Shown: positions 48,477 through 62,270 of the stretch, piece after piece
Layout of the letters: the number at the start of each line of letters is the position of its first letter
Position numbering within the stretch: the first letter of the stretch is position 1
Source: Copromyces sp. CBS 386.78
Lineage: Eukaryota > Ascomycota > Sordariomycetes > Sordariales > Sordariaceae
DNA length: 64,000 bases
Reading direction: 5' to 3'
NCBI GenBank assembly: GCA_030685235.1
Contig: MU839191.1
Span: 1-64,000 of the forward strand
Made by a program: the position numbers and the translations under genes
The notes under the pieces: model-generated
Databases searched by the model: none
What the model saw: the letters and a program-made list of their open reading frames with translations, nothing else
Told to the model about the DNA's origin: nothing

Positions 48477-50963
48477 AATGCCCGCTATAAATATTAAAAG
48501 GACTTCGACGACGTTAATACGAAAGTCTATAATTAAATAAGTATTTACATCGCTAACCACTTCGCCGATATTATTTTCGAGTAGGATAAATCTACTTATA
48601 AATAGTTGAAATAAATTAAGAATTAGATTAATTACTAGCCTATCGATTAGATTACTACCGTCCGGCGAAAATACTAGGCCTTTATTAAAGAGATTACTAG
48701 AAAATTATTTAAAGATTTCGAAAAATAGGTTTTAGATTAGGAAGTCCTTATCGCTAACGGTAAGAAACTAGGCGTTAATAAAATTACTTCCCCTACTTTA
48801 TAATTTACTAATTTTATTAATATAATCCGCGAATATAAACCTATTTAGGTAAATAATATTTAGAAGTTTAATTACGATTTAAAAGATTCGTATTTAAATT
48901 ATAAGGATATATTTACTAATTTTAAAAAGGTCGGTATATTAAAACGTATTATACTACTAACCGGTAAGAAAATTATAGTTTGTAACGTTTAGGATACTAA
49001 TTAATTTAATTCGAAAGAATTTATACTTAAAAAGGAAAACGCTTTTAATTTTAATTATAAAAAGAAGCATAAAGAAAAAATATAGTACGGATAAAAATAC
49101 AAATAATTCTTTACGGCCAAAAAAGAAAGGGGGATTTACGCCGCTATATAAAATATACGAATAAAGCCTTTATTTAATAATATACTACTAATATTTAATA
49201 TTTAAAATAAGAAATAACCTTGTTTAGAAGCCTAGTAATTCTATTTAAAAGCTTATTAACGAGAATTTCGAAAAGTTTCCTAAAATCCGTAAAAAAATAG
49301 AGAAGGCTAGGAACCAAATATAGGACCGCTTTATTACCTCTATATAGACCGCTATTTTAAAGGTTTAAAGGCGACGAAAAATCGGTATTTACAATTTAGC
49401 GTTTCTCGTTAAATAAAGTATTTTTAATACGAATAACGGAGGAAATATTTACCCGCTTAAAAATTTAGCGATTTTCGATTTTAGGGCTTCCTTTTATATT
49501 TTTAACGAAATTAATCGTTTTTCTTTATTTCGAATAGCGTCCTTAAAGGACTATATTTAAGCTAGAAACTTTTAAATACCTATTAAAGGTTTTAGGACTA
49601 TTAACGTAGAAATATAAGGAAAGAAGGAAATTCTATAACTATGGTTAAAAAAAGTCGCCTTCTACTTTAATTTTACTATAAATTTTATATTTTTATACCT
49701 ATTTCGAAAATAGGGTTTTTATTAAGATTATAAACTACTTAGCAATTGCCTTCGTTAACTAAACGGTTCGATTTTCTATTTCCTTTAAGAAATCCATTAC
49801 TAAACAATTCTCGAATACCTTCTTCTCTCTTTTAACTATATTATTTTTTTTATTCAACGAAACTGTTTTAATTCCTATACTAACTATTACGTATATAAAA
49901 TGCCCGCCTAACTCTAATATAAATAATTTAATTACTACGGTCTACAAATTTTCAAATACTTTTATAACGTTAAAGGTACTAAATTTAAAAGATTAACGAC
50001 TTATTAATATAATGCGTATAGTATATTTAAAATTAAATGATATATTATACGAAAATTATACGACCGAAACTTTAAATTAAAAAAACGTTTCGCTATCGAC
50101 TTTTTCGAATATAAATAAGGGAAAGGAGGTTTTAAATATATAATATTTGTTATTTATTAATAGATTAAATTCGTTTAGGATATTTATATAGTAATATATA
50201 TAGTAAAAGCTATCGTTAAAGGACTATTCTTAATTATCGATATAATTAATTATTAATATAGCGTTAAAGTTAAATATATTAAATATAATAACGAATTTAA
50301 TAATTAGTATATTAAGGATAAATTAACTATTCGCTTTATTATTTTCGAACTTTCAATACTTAATATTCAAATTTAAAACGGCGGTACTAAACGTTTAGGG
50401 GGTATAATTAAAGAAAAGGCGTACGCTATAATAAATAGCTCCTATTTCCCTTATAACTTCTAATTTTAAATCGTCTTAATAATAATTTACTTTATTAACC
50501 GATCGCCTAAATATCTTTATAATTAGAAATCTTCCTACGAACGGTTTTATACTTTCGTAACCTACTATAAAGAGGTGTAAACTAATCCTTAGAAGCTTGA
50601 TCTTAGCTATTTACGAATTTACGGTTGTAAAGTTTACGCGATAATAAGAATCGCCTAAAAAAAGGAATAACGATAAAAGAAACTCCAACCAAAAATATAG
50701 ATTAATTACCTCGTCGACTACGCTACCTCGTCTATTTACTAAATCTAAAACCCGTAAATAAATTATATCGTTTATATTTATAATATATTATTTAACGAAA
50801 ATTCAATTTATTCAAGGAACCTTAATAAAATTAAGGAAGGGCTAAGGTTAATTAGCGATGAAATTTCTAACTTATTTAATAAAGTCGACCACTTACTTTA
50901 ACTATTTATATAATATTTTAAACCCTTTAATATAATTTAAAATATAGAAGATAATAGTCTTAC
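48477..50963 (+). mobile_element. Copia-type retrotransposon, gag-integrase part, truncated
   Basis: Continuation of the element split by the gypsy insertion. A plus-strand copia integrase is readable through the stops: QNGGTKRLGG near 50.38 kb, FINRSPKYLY near 50.49 kb, DLSYLRIYGCKVYAI near 50.61 kb, and NYIVYIYNILFNENSIYSRN near 50.77-50.82 kb, in the order expected for the Ty1/copia family. Upstream sequence back to 48.48 kb would be gag and protease. Stops are TAA/TAG, as from RIP. The reverse transcriptase that should follow is absent: an LTR of another family starts at 50964. The remainder may lie beyond the window if that LTR belongs to an insertion. Confidence 0.85.
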
Positions 50964-51198
50964 TATCACGGGTAGAGGGCGAGAGGTTGAGTATAAATGT
51001 AGATATGCGTAATTGTACGAGGAGAGGAAAGGAAGAGAAGTGTAGAGGTGTACTCGGGAGATAGGCTTTTATAGGACTCGAGCTATAAACCCCTAGTAGG
51101 TCTATAGTGGGAGGCCGCAGCCAATTAACCGAAATAGTAATAGTAGTCTTAGAGAACTACTATTACTAATATATATAATATAAACTAACCCTATAATA
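50964..51198 (-). repeat. LTR of gypsy copy A
   Basis: Starts TATCACGGG (TG altered to TA) and ends CTATAATA; followed by ACCCCTATT, which on the minus strand is a purine-rich primer tract. Shares the words GCGTAATTGTACGA and CCGCAGCCAATTAA with the LTR at 57270. It contains a perfect hairpin: 13-bp arms at 51135-51147 and 51156-51168. Confidence 0.7.
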
Positions 51199-54100
51199 CT
51201 ACCCCTATTTAAAAGAAGCTATATAATTAACTAAAATTATATAAAATAATAAATAACCCTATTAAATATTTAATCTAACTATAAAAAACTTCTATAGCCG
51301 CCAATCGTAATAACCTCCTCTTCCCTTCGTACTTCACTAGCGGAGCCTCCGCTTCTATAGCCGGCTCCTCTTCCTCTAGCATCCTCCTTCGCTTCCACTC
51401 CGCCGCTAATTAATTTAAGGGTATTAAAACCTCCGGGTATATTTTATAAAATTATTATATTATATTAAGGGATATAATTATATTAATACGCGGCTACTAT
51501 AAAAGCTAATAAAATAATACTTAAATAATAAAATATTCCCAACGACTATTAACTATTTTATAATAACTATTAATTTTAACGAAATCCTATTCTACCGAAT
51601 CCTCTTCGTTATTAATCCTTTTTATATTATAATTTTAATTTGTATAAACGTCCTTTTATACTTCTAATTATCCCGGAATACCTACTTTCGCCTATAATTT
51701 AATTTTATTAACGTAGAAAATCGGGATATACTTTATATTAATAGGGAGTCTAAATATAATTCTATAACTATCTGCTTTAATAATTTCGAACGGGCCCTTA
51801 TAAAAAGGGGTGAATTTTATATATAGGCGGCCGGTATCGAAGTTTTTTATATTAAATAGGATTTTATTTCCTATTCTATACTTCGGAATATCCATTCGTC
51901 GAATATTAGCGTTAATTTCGTACTATTATTAAATTTACTTTATTTAATTTATAACGTATTTTAATACCTTCTTAAAACGGTTAACTACTTCGTTAACTTT
52001 AAAATATTCTATTTACTATTAAATTAATAAATTTAGCGGATATAATTTCGCTAATTCAATACTTATTTAAAGGTAAAAACTGTAGTTAATAAAGAAAGGA
52101 AATACTCCTATTATTTTAAAAACTAGGTTATTATTAATAAATTCCGTAATTAGGAGCTAATTTACTTAATCGTCCTACGCTTAATTAATATAGAAATAAA
52201 AATATTTTTCTATTTTTATATTAATATATTCCGTTTAACCGTTAGTAATTAAATAGAACGCGGAGGAAGGCTTAAAAACTACTTCTAAATGGGAAGATAA
52301 AGCTCTTTAAAATTATAAAACGAATTAAGAACCGCGATTTAATATAATGGAATCCGGTAAATTGTAAATATTATAAATCTTTTTAATAAATTAATTTACT
52401 AGTTTTTCGGCCGTAAGGCTAACTATAGGAATAAAGTACCGTATTTTTATTAGGCGGTTAACGACGACGGCTATATATTTAAATTTTTATCCCCGACGTA
52501 CGTAGGACGTTAAAGAAGTAACGTAATTTATAGAAATATCCTTCTATAGGGCGAAGGGTACTGCTAATAGTTTTAAGAATTTATAAAAAGAATATTGTAA
52601 CGGTTTAAATTTAATATACGGTAAGTAAGCTTTATAGTAGGCTTTAACGGTATTAAATATCCCTAATTAGAAGAAAGATTGAAAGAGTAACGAATAAATT
52701 TTTTTATAACCTGGGTAGCTAGTAGACGGCGAATTGTATATACAGCGGAAAAACTAGAATTAAAGTTCGGTATTGTTAGGGTTAATAATAACGGCACTTT
52801 AAAAGTATATTCGTCCTTATATTACCCTATATTTAATGAAAAATACTTTCTTTAAATAATCTTTTACTTTCTTAAACTATATACGGCGACCGGAATCCGA
52901 TAAGTAAGCGAGTAAGTTTTATAAAAATACTGATTTTTTATAATTTTCTGTAATTAAATCGTTAATAGATTTATTATTTATTATTTCTAAGTTGTAAATA
53001 TATTCGGTTTTAATATTAATAATTTCCATTCTATTTTTTAAAACGAAAATTCTATTTATAAAAATATTATAATCGAATAAAACCTTATTTCTAATTAATA
53101 GCCGCTTATTGGCCTCGTCTTTAAATAAGTCTTCTAATTTTTTATTTAAAGCGTTAGGGTATATTTATAACGAATCCGGTCGGTATTTAATTGTAAAATT
53201 AAACCGGGAAAAGAAATAGGACTATTATATATAGTAGGGAATTAATTATTTATTAATCGTAAAGGTCTTTAAAGTCTTATAGTCCGTAAAGACTTCGAAT
53301 AATTATTATACCCCTTTAAATTCGGGGCGCTATTCCTCTAGAATTTTAATAATAGCGAATAACTCTTTATTATAAATATTGTAATTATATTCAACTAAAG
53401 AATACTGCTAGCTAAAATAGGCGATAGGGCGAAAAATACTATTATTATTATATTATAATAATATACTTCTATATACCCAATTAGAAATATCCGTTTCTAT
53501 AACGGTCTATTTTAATTAATTATAAATCCGAAATACGGGTCTATTCGTAAAAGCCTTTTTTAATACTTCGAAGGATTTCTAATACCGTTCCTCCTATTCT
53601 TATCTTACTATTTTCTTAATTAATCTATATAATAGGCCGGCGATAATAGAGAAATATTTAATAAAACGACGGTAGAAATTAGTAAATTTTAAAAAGCGTT
53701 AAAGCCATTTCTTAAAATTTAAAATTTCCTATATTATAATTATAAAAACTTTCTCTAAGTCTATTTCCAGACCTCCTAGGGTAATAATAAGATTTAAATA
53801 CTTAATTCGCTATATATAGAATTCGTATTTATCAATATTAATTTAAAACCCTACTTTAATTATTTTTTATAAGACCTCTTTAACGTATTTTTTATATTCC
53901 TCCTTATTATTAGAATAAATTAAAATATTATCGAAATAAGTAGTAGCGTAAACGTTAAGAATATTATATAGGACGTTATTAATATAATTTTAAAAAGTTC
54001 CTAGCGTGCCCTATAAATTGAAAGGATATATAATAGATTTGTAGAGGCTAAAGTAAGTAATAAAGGCGGTAAACTATTTATACCCCTCTTTAATACGGAT

Positions 54101-57100
54101 CCTATTAAACGTAACGATAATATTAAACTTTATAAAGATTTTTACTTTATAAATTATATTAAAAATCTCTTTAATTAGTAATAACGGATAATATATTTTT
54201 AATATAATATTATTAATATTATAGTAATCTATATAAATACAGGCTTTGCTTCCGGGTTTCTTAATTAGTAAAAAGGGGGAAGCGGCTATAAATTATAACG
54301 GCCGGATAAATTTCTTCTTTAAATTATTATTAATCTACTTTTTAATAATAATTACTTTTATAAATAATATATATCGAAGCCGTATATTAAAAGGTTACTT
54401 TCCTAATTATAATTTAATTTTATAATTATACGAACGATAGGGAGGGATTTCTTCCGCTAGCGAAGGTAAAAAAGCGGCGATTTCGCTAATATACTTCCGT
54501 CCTTTAAAATAGTTTAAAATTTTAATAATCTCTTCTTTAATTTTTAGCGGCTAATTTACTTTATTAAGAAACTTCTTTATATCCTCTTCGTCGACTTTAA
54601 TTAAATATATTTATTAAATAATTTCCTCGTATATAAATATATTAGTCTCGAAGTTTCCAGTAAAGTTAACCGCTTTAATTAGGATTATAACCTTATAAGT
54701 ATTTTCTAAAGTATAAATACTAATTATTTCGTTAATAAAATTATAGAGTGCGGGGGGTAAATTTTCCTTATATTTCCTTCTATTACTTTCTGGAATATTA
54801 TTAATTATTTCTTCAATTAAATTTAAATTTTAAAAATCCGTTATAATTACTAACTTTTTAATATCGGTATAATTCGTAATATACGGTTATAATTACTCCT
54901 TTTCGTAAATAAAATTAAATACGGCTATATTAAATATTTTAATATTATTAGAATTAAATTTATAATCGGGTTTACGAAAATAATAGTATTAAGGGCAATT
55001 TACGCTAATTAAAACGTAGCGGCTATTTATACGTATATAAAATTCGTAAAGTACGGGGCTTTTAATTTTAACGAAGAGAGCGGTAGTACCAGTAATAGCG
55101 ACTTTAAATTTAGCTTTCCGGGCTACTAACGCCTTAATAAGAGCGGGGACCGTATAATAACCAGTCTTAAGATTAATTTTAAATATAATAATAAGAGGGA
55201 ATTCGGGAGTGGACAAAGGTTTTAGAATAGGTTTCGCTACAATTTTTTTAATTTTCTTTTTTTTAATAACTAAAGGGCGAAATTCGGTCTCCTCCTTCTT
55301 AATAGCTAGAAAAGGAAATTTAGTCTCTTCCTTTTTAATCGGCGGGATAAGTATTTAGTAAATAAAGGCTACCGAAACCTAATTAATAAAGGCTCTAAAT
55401 ACTACTATTTAATATCTAAGGAAATCCGTTAATAAGTAGCGGCCTCAGTAAGCGGTATAATTAAAATATATATTATACTACTTATAATCGATTTTTAGCC
55501 GATAGTATTATATTTATAAGAAATTTAAAATAATTAAATATTTCTTAGAAATATTATAAACTAAAAAGGTAATAATATTTTTATAATAGCCGATTTAGAG
55601 CTTAACTATTACTCCTTTAAAAATAATACCTTTAATTACTCCGTTAATAAGAACGAGCTTTTTCGCTTTTAGTAATTAAAAACGGGGAAGGTTATTCTTA
55701 ATAATAAAAGAACGATTAATAAATGCGAAAGTAGAGCAACCGCTATTAATAAAGGTAATACAATAGTTTTTATACAAATAGGTTATGATATAAGAGGATA
55801 AGAATATTAAATTTAAAAAAGTAGAATTATTTAATAATTAAACCTTAATTTCCTTCAAACTCTCTAATTTTATAGAGTTTAAAATTCGTTTCTTAAATAT
55901 AACTCGGCTAAGCCTCTATATACGATTATATACAAAAGCTAAACGTTTTTTTAATTATTATAATATTCTCTACTAGCGGCAGGTTCAGCGGGGGCGGCTA
56001 AAATAACCGGGGTAACTAAAACGGTATTAGCAGCGCGGACCTACTTTTAATTACGACCTTTACTACGACCTTTATTCTTTAATTTTTTATTAATAAAATA
56101 TTAAAAGCCCTAAGAACTATAGTTAACTAAAGCAGTATAATTATAGGCGATATAGCCGGACTTGCTACAATAATAGTAGAAGTTATTATAGGAACGCTAA
56201 TCGAAAATATTTTTATAAATAAAGACTACAAAATTAATAGCGTTTAAATTTATTTTATTACCGTCCTAATTAATAAGGATATTATCGGTAGAAAGTTTAG
56301 CGTTAGAGCGATTTCCGCTACTATTATTATTACCGGTACTACTATTAGGATTAAAGAAATAATTTATTATCTTCTAATAATAATCTACGTTTTTAAAATT
56401 GCCGGCGACGTTATAACAAATTTCAAACTAACGTTTAAAATCGTTATTAAAGGGAAGGTTATAATAAATAAAAGCGTTATAAAGATATTTATTAATTTTA
56501 TTCTAAAAATAATAAACTTTTATTAAATTATCAAAACCGTAGAAATTTATTAAATTAATTAATTTAAATTCGAAATCCGTAAAAAATATATTCTTTATAT
56601 ATAATTCTTATAAATAGCGGCCAACATCTATTTTAAAATTTACATTCTAAAAATAAAAAATTAAATACTCTATAAATTTAATACTTATCTTCTAACGCCA
56701 ATTCGCCTTATTAAAGTCCGACTAAATTACGTCTAAATTATCCTAAATACCAAATAAGATTTCAAATCCTAAAAATATAATAATATGAATAATTCTAATA
56801 TTTTTAAAAGAATAAAGGGCGGCGTCGTATTTTTATTAAAATTAAATACAAAAACGCTAGGCCTTAAAGATTTTATATTTACGAATAAGACCGCTAATTT
56901 CCTTACTTATAAAAATAAGCGGGTTCTTTACTATTTAACGAAAAGAAGAGGATATAACTACTTTCGTAATCGTATTATTAATAAGAGAAGAAGAGGAAGC
57001 CTATATTTTTAAAATATTATATTTTACAAATAAAATATCGTAAATAGACTTAAAATTAACATAATCGAAATTCTTTTAATCGAAATTAGACTAAGCATCG

Positions 57101-57269
57101 TCGGCTACTTAACAAATAATTTTAAACTCTTCCTTAAAATACTAAAAATTATTTTCGAAATTATTATAATATTCGAAATTAACGCAATAAAAGCGATTAA
57201 AAAGTATAATAATAGAATAGAAAGCGGGGGCTTAAAAGAAAAAAGAAACTACTTCAAAATATTCGTATA

Positions 57270-57614
57270 TATCACGGGGCAAGGCGAACGTTAGGTATTT
57301 ATAAAGACATTCGTAATTGCACGAAGAAGAGAAAACTATTTGGGGGAGCCCTAATAGCCATCTATATATAGTAAGCATATGGCCCGTGCAGCCTAGTTAT
57401 CCCATGGATTATCCTATGGGCTGGTATAATCTATATAGCCTCAGCGACAGGGGTAAGCTAACAACCGCAGCCAATTAAATATTAGATGCGTTTAGCTGCA
57501 TCTATTATATTGGGTCTCTACAGCCAATTAAAGTATATTATTAACCCAATAACTATTACCGTAGTAAAAGTAGTAATATAGGACGGTTAATCGGTTATAA
57601 ATAACCTTATAACA
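57270..57614 (-). repeat. LTR between gypsy copies A and B
   Basis: Starts TATCACGGGG and ends TTATAACA; next to it TTTCCCTCGCTT is a purine tract on the minus strand, so it acts as the 3' LTR of copy B, and by position it is also where the 5' LTR of copy A should lie. It keeps CA and TG dinucleotides (about 57.30-57.54 kb), unlike its surroundings. An AGATGC...GCATCT inverted repeat occurs near 57.48-57.51 kb. Confidence 0.7.
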
Positions 57615-60600
57615 TTTCCCTCGCTTAAAATACCCCTAGGGTAAAAATACTTCCTTTTTTTAATTTCCTCTATAATATTTATTATTTATCTTTTTATATT
57701 ATTTTTACTTTCTTTTTTTAGGCCGCTACCTTACCCTCTTAATAACGTAGTAATTACCGCACTACTAGTATTATATTTATCTTTTCCGGCGGTTAATCTA
57801 TCCTAGCGGCCTTCTCTAAAGCTTTTTTAATTCTATAGCGACGTTTTTCGTCCGCAATCTATTATAATAATACTAGTATATTTAGGTTATTATTATAAAA
57901 CTTTCTAAAATTATTAATATAATACTCTACGTCCTTCTATAGTTACTAAATAGGATCGTAAGGGCTTTCTTAAACTACTTAATATTCTTATTTACTATTT
58001 TCTATATTAAAATAATAATTGTTAATAATTTTATAAAATTATTCGACTATATTTTTAATATTATTTATTCGTTTTATAATTTACCTATTATTTATTCGGA
58101 TATTTTGGGTTTTATTTTGCCTAAGGATCCCTTAATAATTCTAAAGTTTTATTATATTAATATAGAAAATACGGCTATACTTTATATTAATAAAGAACTT
58201 TAAAGTAATATAGTAACTATTTACTTTTATAATTTCGAAAAGCCTTTCTTATAGTAACGTAAATTTAATTTACGGGCGGCCTAATACGAAGTTAATAGTA
58301 TTAAATAAAATTTTATCGCCGATATAATATTTTGGCATATTAAACTATTTTTCGTTAGTAGTTTCTTCGTACCGTACTTAATTATTCCTAATTATAATAA
58401 TAATTTTATCTAATATTATATTAAATTAGTCGGCGATTTTATTAGCTTTAAAATATTCCGTCCGCTATATTTTAGAAAACTTTAATAAATATAATTAAGC
58501 GGGCTCGATTCCTATCCGAAGGTAAAAATTATAATTTATAAAGAATAGGGATATACCGGTATTATTTAAATGTACGTTATTACCCGCGAATTCTATTAGG
58601 GGTAATTAATTAATTTAATTATCTTAAACCTAATTAATATAAGTACGAAAGAAACGTTCTAATTTAATATTAATACGTTCGGTTTAGCTATTAATTTTTT
58701 TATAGAAAACCGATAATAGCTTTAAAGTAACTCTTAACCTTTTAAATAGAGCCTTTTAAAATTATAAAACGAATTAAATACTACAATTAGAAACGATAGT
58801 ATCCGGTAGGCTATAAAAAGTATAAATCTTTTTAATAAACCAATTAACGAACTCCTTTATAATTAATATTTCAATTAGGATATAATACCTCATTTTCGTT
58901 AAACAATCTACTACTATAGCAATATACTTATACTTTCGGCCTCCCCGGACGTAGGGCATTATAGGGGTAATATAATTAATAACAATATCCTTCTATAGGG
59001 CGAAGGGTATTAATAGAGGCTTTAAAAGCCCCGTTAATACGCATCGTAACGGCTTCATCTTTACGTATTAGAAATAAGCCTTATAATAAACTTTAACGGC
59101 TTTATTTATACTTAATTAGTAAAATAAGCGATTAAAAGTAGTAAAGGTTTTATCCCGGCCTTAATAGCTTATTAGTACGGGTTTATAATATTTCTATATA
59201 AAATATAATTATAGCGTAGTATTTTCTAAATCGATTATAAATATTAAACGTTAATATACTTTGCCATTAATTATATAATATTCTATAAAAACTATTTTTC
59301 TTATATTTTTCTTTAATATTTTAGGTTATACTCAACGGTTTTCGTCCGTAAGGGCAGCTATTAAATTTTAATAAAAAATTAAATTATAGTAATTAGTATT
59401 AATTAATTTATCTATAAATAATTCTTCCAAATTAAATTTATAAGCATAAATATAATTAATAAAAACGGAGAGGTTAAAAAATATTTTATAACAGGCTTTT
59501 AATCGGTTATTATTTATATTTTTGAATACATTTTTTAGTTTTTTACTTAGGGTATTAAAACGGACTTGGAAAATACCCGGCCTATATTTAATAGTAAAAT
59601 TAAATTTAAATTGGAAATTAAACTACTATATATACTACAGCGTAAATTTCTTATTCTCCGTAAAGGTTTATAGGCCCTTATAGTCAATTAAAATTTTAAA
59701 TAATTTTTAGGCGCCTTATAATTCTAGTCCTTATTCTTCTAAGGCTTTAATAATTATAAATAATTCTTTATTATAAATATTATAATTATATTCTACAGCG
59801 GAATATTTTTATAAAAAATATACGATTAGGCATAAAACATTCTCGTTATCGTATTAATATTATATTACTTGCGGCCTAATTAGAAGTATCAGTTTCAATT
59901 ACAGTTAAGCGGGATTAATTATAAATTCGAAGGACGGGACTTATAATAAAAACTTTCTTTAATTCTTTAAAAACTCTCTAATAATCTTTTATTTAACATT
60001 ATTCAATTAATTTCTTCGTAAGGTTATATAATAGAATAATTATAATCGAAAAATATTAAATAAAGCGCCAATAAAAATTTACAAATCCTAAGAACTTTTA
60101 AAATTAGTATTTTAATTACAGGGCTTCCTATTTAATAATAGTTTTTACTTTTGTAAAATCTATTTCTATACTTCTTAATATAATAAAAAGGCTTAAATAT
60201 TTTATACGAATAATATCGAATTTATATTTATCGATATTTAATTAAAGGTTAACATCGATTATTCTTTTAAGGACTTCGTCTATATAAGCGGTATACTCCT
60301 CTACATTTTCGGAATAAACGAAGATATTATTTAAATATATTATTATATAAATATTTAAAATATTATATAGTATATCGTTAATATAATTTTAAAACGTACC
60401 AAGTACGTTTTAAAGGCCGAAAAGAAGGATTAATAATTCGTAGAAACTAAAATATATAATAAAAGCGGTTAACTATTCGTAGCCTTCCTAAATATAGATT
60501 CGGTTAAAAGCGGCGATAATATTTAATTTAATAAAGACTTTAACGCGGTAAATAATATTAAAAATTTCCTTAATTAATAGAAATAAGTACTATATTTTAA

Positions 60601-61699
60601 ATATAATATTATTAATATTATAGTAATTAATATAAACATAAATACCCCCGTTAAGCTTATTTATAAAGAGTAAAAGTAAGGCTGCTTAAGATTAGGAAAG
60701 TCTAATAAAACCGTTTTTTAATTAATTGTCGATTTATTTCTTAACGATAACTACTTTTATAAGTAAAACCGGCCGGTAGCGGGCGTTCAACAGCTTTTCC
60801 CCTAGCGTAAATTCGATTTTATAATTATATATTCAATAGGGGGGAAATTTATTCGCTTTCTTAATATAGAAAACATTAATCCTTTTCTAATACTTGCGTA
60901 GGAATTTGAATTTAATTTCCTTATTAATTTTCGGCGGTCGGTTAATTTTTTTATAGAACGTTAATGCGTCTTCCTCCGTAATTTTTACAATAATAGCCTC
61001 GTATATAAACGTATCTATATTTAGGTTACTTATAAAAATAGTGGTTCGAGTAATTTCAACGGCTATTAATTCTTTTTAATCTATATCCTTTACGTACGCG
61101 TTAATAAATTCGTAGAAGCGTTTTAGGAGGTAATCCTTATACTATTTACCTTTACTATTTATAATATTTTAGATTATTTCTTTAGTAAAATCGTTATAAG
61201 TATTAATTTTATAAAAGGTAATTAATCGGTAGATCTCTATATAATTCGTAAAATAGGGCTATAAATCGTACGTTTTACATAGGAAATTAAAGGCGGTAGT
61301 ATTAATATTATATATATTTTGGGCGTTAATTTATTCTTCAATTATTTTAAAACGCCTCGTAATTAAATAAGCGGTACTAGGGGAATTCTTTACGCCTTTT
61401 ACCTTTTTATAAAGTAGCGTAGGTATAAAAGGTTTTACTACCTATCCTAGTATATTATAATCTAGTAAAGTTACATTTCTAATAAATCCTTTAATAGGAA
61501 GTTTGAAATAATATAAAAGGAAGTCGCGGCGGTACAGCTACGCCCTTTATCTTAAATAAAAATTCTTATTAACTTTATAAAATTTATAAAAGTTATAAGC
61601 CTTGCCTTTAGGGCGGCTTTCGCAAAGCTCGCAATAGGGCGGCGGTACGGAGGATTCGTAAGGTTCGTAATAGGCGGAATTAGAATTAGCCTCTAATAG

Positions 61700-62270
61700 T
61701 AATTCTAATATTTAAATATCGCTACGCTCCAGTCTATATAGCCTTAATATATTTTAGCGAAGTAATAGCAATTTGCCCTACCGGTAATCTTATCGATATT
61801 CCTATTAATATAGGAGTAGTACGGGGTTAAAATCGGCTTTTAATAATAATTCTAAATTCTAATAATAATAATCTACTTTACCAGTAGTCCTATCGATACT
61901 TTTATCGGTAGTTTTAAGGTAGTATTCTAGATTTTAAAATTCTCTTAAATTTTAATAATAGCAATCTATTCTACTAGTAATCCTATCGATATTCTTATTA
62001 ATAATCCCGGGGCGGTATTTTAAATTCTAAAATTCTTTTAAGCTTTAGTAAGGCTGTAATTAATCCTTTAAAATCTAATATTCTATTAAATTCTAATAAA
62101 GTAGTAATTTCGGCGGCTAAATATCGCTATGTATAAATCCCTTTATAAAGATTAGGTATTAATCCCTTAAAATCCGATATTCTAATAAATTCTAATAAAG
62201 TAATAGTTTTAACGGCTGAATATCGCTATATATAAGTCCTTCTGTAAGGATTAAGACCGAACGATTTATT
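61700..62270. repeat. Tandem repeat, about 93-100 bp period
   Basis: A TATCGATA-containing unit (with ACTAGTAATC/ACCGGTAATC just before it) recurs at 61791, 61891 and 61984. A second type with TTCTAATAAAGTA followed by TATCGCTAT recurs at 62091 and 62190. All spacings are 93-100 bases, so the two types may be diverged forms of one array. It lies inside gypsy copy B, between its protease/polymerase and gag parts. Confidence 0.6.

Larger units (their letters stand above)
50964..57614 (-). mobile_element. Gypsy-type retrotransposon, copy A, RIP-degraded
   Basis: Read on the minus strand. Gag carries a decayed CCHC knuckle near 56.15-56.19 kb (YYYCSKSGYIAYNY, with several Cys/His replaced as RIP would). 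Reverse transcriptase lies at about 53.77-54.30 kb (FLLIKKPGSKACIYIDYY, TTYFDNILIYSNN, KYEFYI). RNase H follows at about 53.26-53.52 kb (TVIETDISN, YNYNIYNKELFAI, FTDYKTLK). The end of pol is at 51692-51895 (KYRIGNKILFNI, KGPFEIIKADSYRI). This order is typical of chromovirus-like fungal gypsy elements. The frames are broken throughout. The left LTR is 235 bp; the right one (345 bp) may be its own or that of copy B. Confidence 0.85.
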
